A stretch of 54,116 nucleotides of DNA from Chitinophagaceae bacterium PMP191F (lineage in GTDB: Bacteria > Bacteroidota > Bacteroidia > Chitinophagales > Chitinophagaceae), in assembly GCA_001302245.1 (NCBI GenBank), contig LGYU01000038.1:1-54116 (forward strand), read 5' to 3'. Below are positions 49,692 through 54,116 of the stretch, piece by piece. Made by a program: the position numbers and the translations under genes. A model generated the notes under the pieces. It was not told where the DNA came from. It did no database searches and saw only the letters and a program-made list of their open reading frames with translations. Each line of letters begins with the position of its first letter. Positions within the stretch are counted from its first letter, which is position 1.

Positions 49692-51095
49692 TTACTGTTT
49701 CACAATCCTGCTTACCTGTTTACCACTGTTGGTAAGTATTTCCATCATATAGACACCTGCAGTGAATTGTTGTAATGATACCTGCATTTTATTCGTTGTT
49801 CCACTGTTAATGTAAGTGCCCATCAAGCTTCCGGAGAAAGAATAAATGCGCACACTGTTAATTCTTTCTCCGGTATTGCTGGTGATATTCGCAATGCTGT
49901 TAACCGGGTTGGGATAGATACTTATACCCGTTAACTGTGTAGTACTGAAATTTACCTGTTCTATTTTTGAATATTCGTATTTCGCATCAAGGTCCTGCTG
50001 TTTCAGGCGATAGTAATTAACTCCAGAAACCGGCGATGCATCGGTGAAGTTGTAGGTTTTTGTAACAGCGCTGTTGCCGGCAGCTTTTACCTGGCCAATG
50101 GCAGAAAAATTACGACCATCATTGCTTCTTTCAATAATAAAAACATCGCTATTGCCTTCCATAGCAGAAGCCCACCGCAAACGTGCTTCTTTGTTCTGTT
50201 TTTCAGCATTAAAATAAGTAAGCTTGACGGGTAATAAAGAGAAGGTAAATACCTGGAATTCGTATAGAGAATAGCCAAATCCGGTAGCCCTGACCAGGCC
50301 TGTCATACGTACATAACGACCAACTCCATTGATGTTAATGATATTGGTAAGCACTGTATTGCCGGTAACAACAGCCAGTGTAGTCCAGGTAAAACCATCG
50401 GTTGATGCATCTATGGTATAATCGGCTGCGTACGCTACTTCCCAGTACAGGGCTACCTGGCACAGGTTGTACACAGCTCCCAGATCTACCTGGAGTGATT
50501 GGGGATCACCGGCAATACTGGCCCAGCGGGTGGTGAAATTACCGTCAAACGCATTGCCTGCATTATTTGTTTCCTGTGAGGTGGACGCTATTGATGGCTG
50601 GTTCAATGCCCGGTTTTCCGGAGAGCATCCGCGTGTTTGCCGGATAGCAAATACCTGGAATTCATATAACGAATAGCCAAATCCGGTAGCCCTGGCAATA
50701 CCATTCATACGTACATACCTGGCCGTACCGGTAATATTAATGATATTGGTTTGTGAAGTATTGCCGGTAATGGTAACCACGGTGGTCCATGTGAGGGCAT
50801 CGTTTGAGATATCAATGGTAAAATCGGTAGCATAAGCGGCTTCCCAGTTCAGTGTTACCTGGCATAGTTCATATTGTACTTCCAGGTCAATGTATATATA
50901 TTGTGGATCACTCGCTCCGCTACTCCATCTTGTAGTAAGATTACCATCGAAAGCATTGGCAGCAATAGTGCCCGCATTTTCAATAGAAGAGGCAAAAGCC
51001 GGTTTGTTCAGAGCAACGTTTGTACCGGTAATGCATTGTGCAAAAGCATAGGCAGTAATAAATAAGCATAAGGTTAGCAGGTAAGCTAATTTCAT
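49692..51095 (-). CDS. T9SS-exported protein with two discoidin (F5/8 type C) domains
   Basis: 467-residue surface or secreted protein. Signal peptide 1-19 (MKLAYLLTLCLFITAYAFA-Q). Two F5/8 type C domains at about 20-152 and 155-287, both with ARN/NLALNKPA-like openings, DGNLTTRW-type carbohydrate-loop signatures and YSLYEFQVF endings. A fibronectin-like linker (LTYFNAEKQNKEARLRW) comes next, then a type IX secretion C-terminal domain (ISIYPNPVNSIANI to VSRIVKQ). Discoidin domains bind glycans or cell surfaces; no catalytic domain is present, so adhesion or glycan binding is the likely role. Confidence 0.92.
   Translation of the reverse strand: MKLAYLLTLCLFITAYAFAQCITGTNVALNKPAFASSIENAGTIAANAFDGNLTTRWSSGASDPQYIYIDLEVQYELCQVTLNWEAAYATDFTIDISNDALTWTTVVTITGNTSQTNIINITGTARYVRMNGIARATGFGYSLYEFQVFAIRQTRGCSPENRALNQPSIASTSQETNNAGNAFDGNFTTRWASIAGDPQSLQVDLGAVYNLCQVALYWEVAYAADYTIDASTDGFTWTTLAVVTGNTVLTNIININGVGRYVRMTGLVRATGFGYSLYEFQVFTFSLLPVKLTYFNAEKQNKEARLRWASAMEGNSDVFIIERSNDGRNFSAIGQVKAAGNSAVTKTYNFTDASPVSGVNYYRLKQQDLDAKYEYSKIEQVNFSTTQLTGISIYPNPVNSIANITSNTGERINSVRIYSFSGSLMGTYINSGTTNKMQVSLQQFTAGVYMMEILTNSGKQVSRIVKQ
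50251..51050 (-). repeat. Tandem ~402-bp direct repeat encoding the two discoidin domains
   Basis: ACCTGGAATT starts at 50251 and again at 50653, 402 bp apart (134 codons). Long stretches such as GAATAGCCAAATCCGGTAGC are identical in both, which points to a fairly recent internal duplication. Confidence 0.8.
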
Positions 51096-51297
51096 AACAA
51101 TAGGTTTTGGAAAATGCTTTAGTATTGACAGATTTGTTACAACTGGGGAAGAGGGGTAAGCCGTATCCGGTGAATTGGAATATACGGTATTAAGCCTGTG
51201 ACAGATGTAAAGGAAATATCAGTGCTGCCTTTTATTCTGATTTCAGCCGTGTAGCCTATAAAAATGTCGTCTTAAGGATAAACTTCTCTGTACAGGG

Positions 51298-51966
51298 ATG
51301 GCTGCAATACTTTCGGATTATTACCAGCGTTATAGTACAAAGCTGTCCTGTATGGAGCCTTTTATAACGCACCCGGTAGTGTTCAATGGTAACAAGCAAC
51401 ACTTGTTGCCGGTAGGGGTGATTGTTTTAATGCTGGTGTCGATAGTAGTTGCTATAATAGCGGGATACAATGTTGTTGCAACCTGGCTGTTCCTGGGGCT
51501 GATAGGTATTGTTGTTATTGCATCCTTTTTGTTTAAAGGTCGTTTCCTGTCATTTGATCTTTCACAGGAACAACTGATCATTACTGACCGGAAAATTACA
51601 TTGGGTAAAAAGAAGTACCCGCTTCATGAACTCAGGAAGCTGGTATTCACGGTACATTCTTATAAAGGGCTGGAAATAAAACAATTTGAAAACCGCAGGC
51701 CACAGCGGCGGAAACGGTTTAAGGTATTATCAGATGGTATGGACAACTATCTGTCATTTTTATATGCAGAACGGAAAATAACTATCCGGTTTTATCTGAA
51801 CAGCAAAAAGCATACGGTATTACTGTGCGATGTATTGCGCGAATGGTATAAAAACAAAACACCTTTTATTGAGATGGATATGAATGGTGAACAGACATAC
51901 CTGATGCAACGCCTGAGCAGAGAAGAACTAGACGCATTCAAACTGCAATACGGCTATAAAATATAA
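51298..51966 (+). CDS. Membrane-anchored PH-like (YcxB-like) hypothetical protein
   Basis: 222-residue protein with two adjacent membrane helices (about 37-58 and 62-80), then a cytoplasmic beta-rich domain (LSFDLSQEQLIITDRKITLG, KKYPLHELRKLVFTV) resembling bacterial PH/YcxB domains, and a C-terminal helical part. Start may be 51298 or the ATG at 51352 (MEPFITHPVVF). No operon partner. Function unknown; the fold assignment is by eye only. Confidence 0.65.
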   Translation: MAAILSDYYQRYSTKLSCMEPFITHPVVFNGNKQHLLPVGVIVLMLVSIVVAIIAGYNVVATWLFLGLIGIVVIASFLFKGRFLSFDLSQEQLIITDRKITLGKKKYPLHELRKLVFTVHSYKGLEIKQFENRRPQRRKRFKVLSDGMDNYLSFLYAERKITIRFYLNSKKHTVLLCDVLREWYKNKTPFIEMDMNGEQTYLMQRLSREELDAFKLQYGYKI

Positions 51967-51992
51967 GGCAACAAGATTTGATGTTAATAAGC

Positions 51993-52012
51993 GGCTGGTG
52001 AAGACACCAGCC
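51993..52012. terminator. Hairpin between convergent genes, possible terminator
   Basis: Perfect 8-bp stem GGCTGGTG/CACCAGCC with tetraloop AAGA. No T-run follows, so it is a weak terminator candidate; its place between convergent genes fits one. Confidence 0.4.
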
Positions 52013-52094
52013 ACGGGGGCATTCAAACAGCAACGATTACCAGGTGTAAAAGCAGTTCGGTTCAATGTTATTCTGCCTGAAAGAATTTCGTTAT

Positions 52095-53294
52095 TTAATA
52101 CAATTTGTGCAGCAGCTTTTTTACCATACGATAATTGGTAAACAGTGATAGCGAAATTAATACTACTGCTACCAGTAATATGATCCAATGTATAAAGGGA
52201 GACAGTTCTGAACGATCGAACATAATAAAATGATGGAATGCAAACTGCATTACCTGAGTAAGTACTACCGCAAAAAGTACGACCAGGACATATACAGGTA
52301 TAAACTGTTTTGATACATTACTACTGAGCCAGTTGGGTGAATAACCAAGTGTAAGCAATAATTGCAGGTTATCTTTACTGCGTGCGATCATCAGTTGCAG
52401 GTAAAATGAAAATAACATCAATGCCAGCAATACTACCATCAGCCCAAAAATTCCCAGTCCGCTGAATACGCCCTGTAATACCTGTTTTACACGTCCGAAA
52501 CGGGTTTTGTCCTTGTTGATATGGTAATGTTTCTGTTCCAGGTAATTGAGAAAATCTGTGCTGTTGGCGTCTTTGGTCTTGATGTATAAACGGGAGGCGC
52601 GCAGATCTTCCTGCGGACTGAAACGCTTATTGGCCCATTCCAGGAATGGTTTGGGTACCAGTATGGAGTTGATGCGATCGCTGAGTGCAACAATATGTCC
52701 ACGGAATACCTGACGTGAACCATCCGGCGAATAACAGATAACCTGTACGCCCAATTGAGTAGCAGTTTCGGCAGAAAGCTGCGGAAGACCATAGCCCGGC
52801 GCAAATACATTGTATACTTCCAGGAAGTCGGATGAAAAAATAATGGGCACATCATTCTGTCCTTCTGCCCAGTTGAATGAAGGGGGTACCGTATCAATAA
52901 AGTTATTGTCCAGTGATTCCAGAAAAAAATCACTTACAAACGGGATCAGGTTGCCGCCGCTTAACTGCACCCTGAAGTTATTGGCCATCAGTGGCGCCAC
53001 ACCATCAATGAAAGATTGGGTTTCCAGTTCTTTCACATCCTGCGGCGTAAACAGGTTCTTTTCCAGGTTGCCCATGGTTTCATTGGTAATGGTTTTGGTA
53101 ATGGAGATAAAATCGTAACCGTTTTTGCGTTGTTCGCCACTGCCACCCAGCAATTGCTGAATGTTGATATACATCTGTATGGAACAAAGCAATAACAGCA
53201 CGCCGATACCGAGACCTATATAGGAGAACCAGCGGGACAATGGATTACTGCCGGTTAACAGCAATGGTTTTATAGGTTGAAATGATACTGCCAC
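52095..53294 (-). CDS. MacB/FtsX-type ABC transporter permease
   Basis: 399-residue inner-membrane protein with MacB topology: one helix (FSYIGLGIGVLLLLCSIQMY), a periplasmic domain of about 230 residues, then three helices (IFGLMVVLLALMLFSFYLQL; VYVLVVLFAVVLTQVMQFAF; WIILLVAVVLISLSLF). Such proteins are usually mechanotransmitters. The start is taken as GTG at 53294, 10 bases after the stop of the ATPase gene; the frame is open to 53393, but this would overlap the ATPase and adds unrelated residues. The function of this Bacteroidota pair is unknown. Confidence 0.85.
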   Translation of the reverse strand: MAVSFQPIKPLLLTGSNPLSRWFSYIGLGIGVLLLLCSIQMYINIQQLLGGSGEQRKNGYDFISITKTITNETMGNLEKNLFTPQDVKELETQSFIDGVAPLMANNFRVQLSGGNLIPFVSDFFLESLDNNFIDTVPPSFNWAEGQNDVPIIFSSDFLEVYNVFAPGYGLPQLSAETATQLGVQVICYSPDGSRQVFRGHIVALSDRINSILVPKPFLEWANKRFSPQEDLRASRLYIKTKDANSTDFLNYLEQKHYHINKDKTRFGRVKQVLQGVFSGLGIFGLMVVLLALMLFSFYLQLMIARSKDNLQLLLTLGYSPNWLSSNVSKQFIPVYVLVVLFAVVLTQVMQFAFHHFIMFDRSELSPFIHWIILLVAVVLISLSLFTNYRMVKKLLHKLY

Positions 53295-53304
53295 AGGATA
53301 GTTT

Positions 53305-53946
53305 TTACAAATGATACAATCTGGTAAAAGGGAAAAAGTCAATGCGTTCAAGATCGGCAAAAATAATAGCTGCCCCGCGTGCCTTGCTTTCATCCAGCAT
53401 CAGTTGCATTGCTTTTTTAGAATTGTTATCGTCCAGGTGACTGAATGGTTCATCCAATAATAAAAAGTCGTATGGCTGCATCAATGCGCGGATAATGGCA
53501 ACACGCTGTTGTTCGCCATACGAGCAGGTACGGCATTTTGATTGTAATTTATCTCCGATACCCAGGCGCTCAGCCATATCCCGTATTTTTTCCGGTGAAT
53601 GATACGGGTTGAGTTGTCTTTTCAGTTCTATGTTTTCCATTACCGTTTGCTCCGGCAATAAGCGAAGATCCTGTAGTACAATGCTCATGCTGGAAGCGCG
53701 GTAATGGGCAAAATCTTCTATGGAGTAATTGCGCAGCACCTGGTTGTTGAACAATATGGTCCCATTGTAATCACTGCGTAATCCGTACAGAAAATGAGTG
53801 AGTGACGATTTTCCGCTGCCGGAAGGCGCTACAATTTTAATGTATTCGCCTTTGTTAAAGACAAGGTCCTTTCCCCATACTTCAGAACTGTCAATTCTGT
53901 TGCTGTTAAAATAGGTAGGAAGTAATTGCTGTAACTGTAACTGCAT
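53305..53946 (-). CDS. ABC transporter ATP-binding protein, MacB-like but lacking the switch His
   Basis: 213-residue ATPase. Walker A APSGSGKSSL, Q-loop region SIVLQDLRLLPEQTVMENIE, signature CSYGEQQRVAIIRALMQ (in place of LSGGQ), Walker B LLLDEPFSHLDD. The segment where the H-loop His is expected reads AAIIFADLERIDFF, with no His. Start at 53946 (MQLQLQQLLP) because the preceding 26 open codons overlap the terminator of the upstream gene. Followed after 10 bases by its permease. Confidence 0.9.
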   Translation of the reverse strand: MQLQLQQLLPTYFNSNRIDSSEVWGKDLVFNKGEYIKIVAPSGSGKSSLTHFLYGLRSDYNGTILFNNQVLRNYSIEDFAHYRASSMSIVLQDLRLLPEQTVMENIELKRQLNPYHSPEKIRDMAERLGIGDKLQSKCRTCSYGEQQRVAIIRALMQPYDFLLLDEPFSHLDDNNSKKAMQLMLDESKARGAAIIFADLERIDFFPFTRLYHL

Positions 53947-53993
53947 GAAACAACTGCTTTTCTGCTCCTGTAAAATATATAATCGGGCGTATA

Positions 53994-54034
53994 TAAAAAA
54001 GCCACAGGAAAGCTTTGCCGGCAAACCTGTGGCT
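53994..54034 (-). terminator. Rho-independent terminator of the gene at the right edge
   Basis: On the minus strand AGCCACAGG (54034-54026) and CCTGTGGCT (54008-54000) form a perfect 9-bp stem, with an inner TTTGC/GCAAA pair, then TTTTTAT. Confidence 0.85.
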
Positions 54035-54053
54035 GATGATAATACTGTAAATA

Positions 54054-54116
54054 TTATTTAGAAGGTTGTGGCGCAGATGGAGCTACTACAGCTACCGAGT
54101 CAGTACTGATATCGTA
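54054..54116 (-). CDS. C-terminal end of an unidentified protein (partial)
   Basis: The last 20 codons of a minus-strand gene entering from the right: YDISTDSVAVVAPSAPQPSK, then TAA at 54054-54056. The frame is supported by the terminator 20 bases beyond the stop. The Ala/Pro/Ser-rich tail says nothing about function. Confidence 0.5.
   Translation of the reverse strand, partial: YDISTDSVAVVAPSAPQPSK

Noticed and set aside
1-54116. CRISPR arrays, tRNA/rRNA genes, insertion sequences, integrases and replication origins
   Set aside because: Looked for by eye on both strands; nothing with regular spaced repeats, cloverleaf-like motifs or transposase/integrase proteins was seen.

Overview
The window looks like a chromosomal segment of a Bacteroidota bacterium, most likely family Chitinophagaceae. 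The evidence is the fused cytochrome cbb3 subunit CcoN-CcoO, a short primary sigma factor of the Bacteroidota type, a type IX secretion C-terminal signal, a DUF5723 outer-membrane protein, GxxExxY and four-helix-bundle (S23) accessory genes, and promoters of the Bacteroidota form TTTG-N19-TAnnTTTG. The family assignment is inference; no rRNA gene is present. I saw no tRNA, rRNA, CRISPR array, transposase or prophage gene.

Layout. 1-12.7 kb is mixed metabolism and housekeeping: a Crp/Fnr regulator, adenine deaminase, a secreted LolA-like protein, a GH31 glycosidase, a DUF5723 protein, a SNF2 helicase, trmD and a lipoprotein. 13-25.6 kb is a respiratory island: ccoI, ccoS, ccoNO, ccoQ, ccoP, ccoG, ccoH and a TauE/SafE-like gene on the minus strand, bounded by a PAS histidine kinase on one side and a divergent receiver-Crp fusion regulator on the other, followed by a small heat-shock protein and an unknown partner. 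25.6-31.2 kb carries an S4 protein, an M20 dipeptidase, a CDF transporter, an LptF/G permease and two small proteins. 31.5-35.8 kb is core information processing: rpoD, ffh, rpsP and rimM, with a decayed GxxExxY gene and an island of low-complexity repeats. 35.9-44 kb has a LytS/LytTR two-component pair, an erythromycin-esterase-like protein, a DinB-fold protein, a third Crp/Fnr regulator, DNA polymerase IV, a 1-Cys peroxiredoxin and a secreted amidohydrolase. 44-54.1 kb has two pseudouridine synthases, a four-helix-bundle gene between inverted repeats, rlmN, a thiolase, a T9SS-exported double discoidin protein, a PH-like membrane protein and a MacB-like ABC pair, plus the tail of one more gene.

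How the genes work together. The respiratory island reads as one oxygen-response unit. The kinase PAS domain carries His/Arg residues at positions that align by eye with the heme ligand and signalling Arg of FixL. The regulator joins a FixJ-like receiver directly to a FixK/Fnr-like DNA-binding half. Three promoters (ccoI, ccoS-ccoNOQPGH, and the small heat-shock gene) each have a TGAC-N4-ATCA dyad whose centre lies exactly 55 bp upstream of the centre of a TAnnTTTn -7 box. I infer a compact FixL - FixJ/K fusion - cbb3 circuit that also controls a Cys/His-rich small heat-shock protein and an unknown protein.

A second theme is start-site architecture. Several RNA-modification and ribosome-maturation genes (trmD, rlmN, an S4-domain gene, and with weaker boxes rimM and a Crp gene) have the -7 box exactly four bases before the ATG, which predicts leaderless mRNAs.
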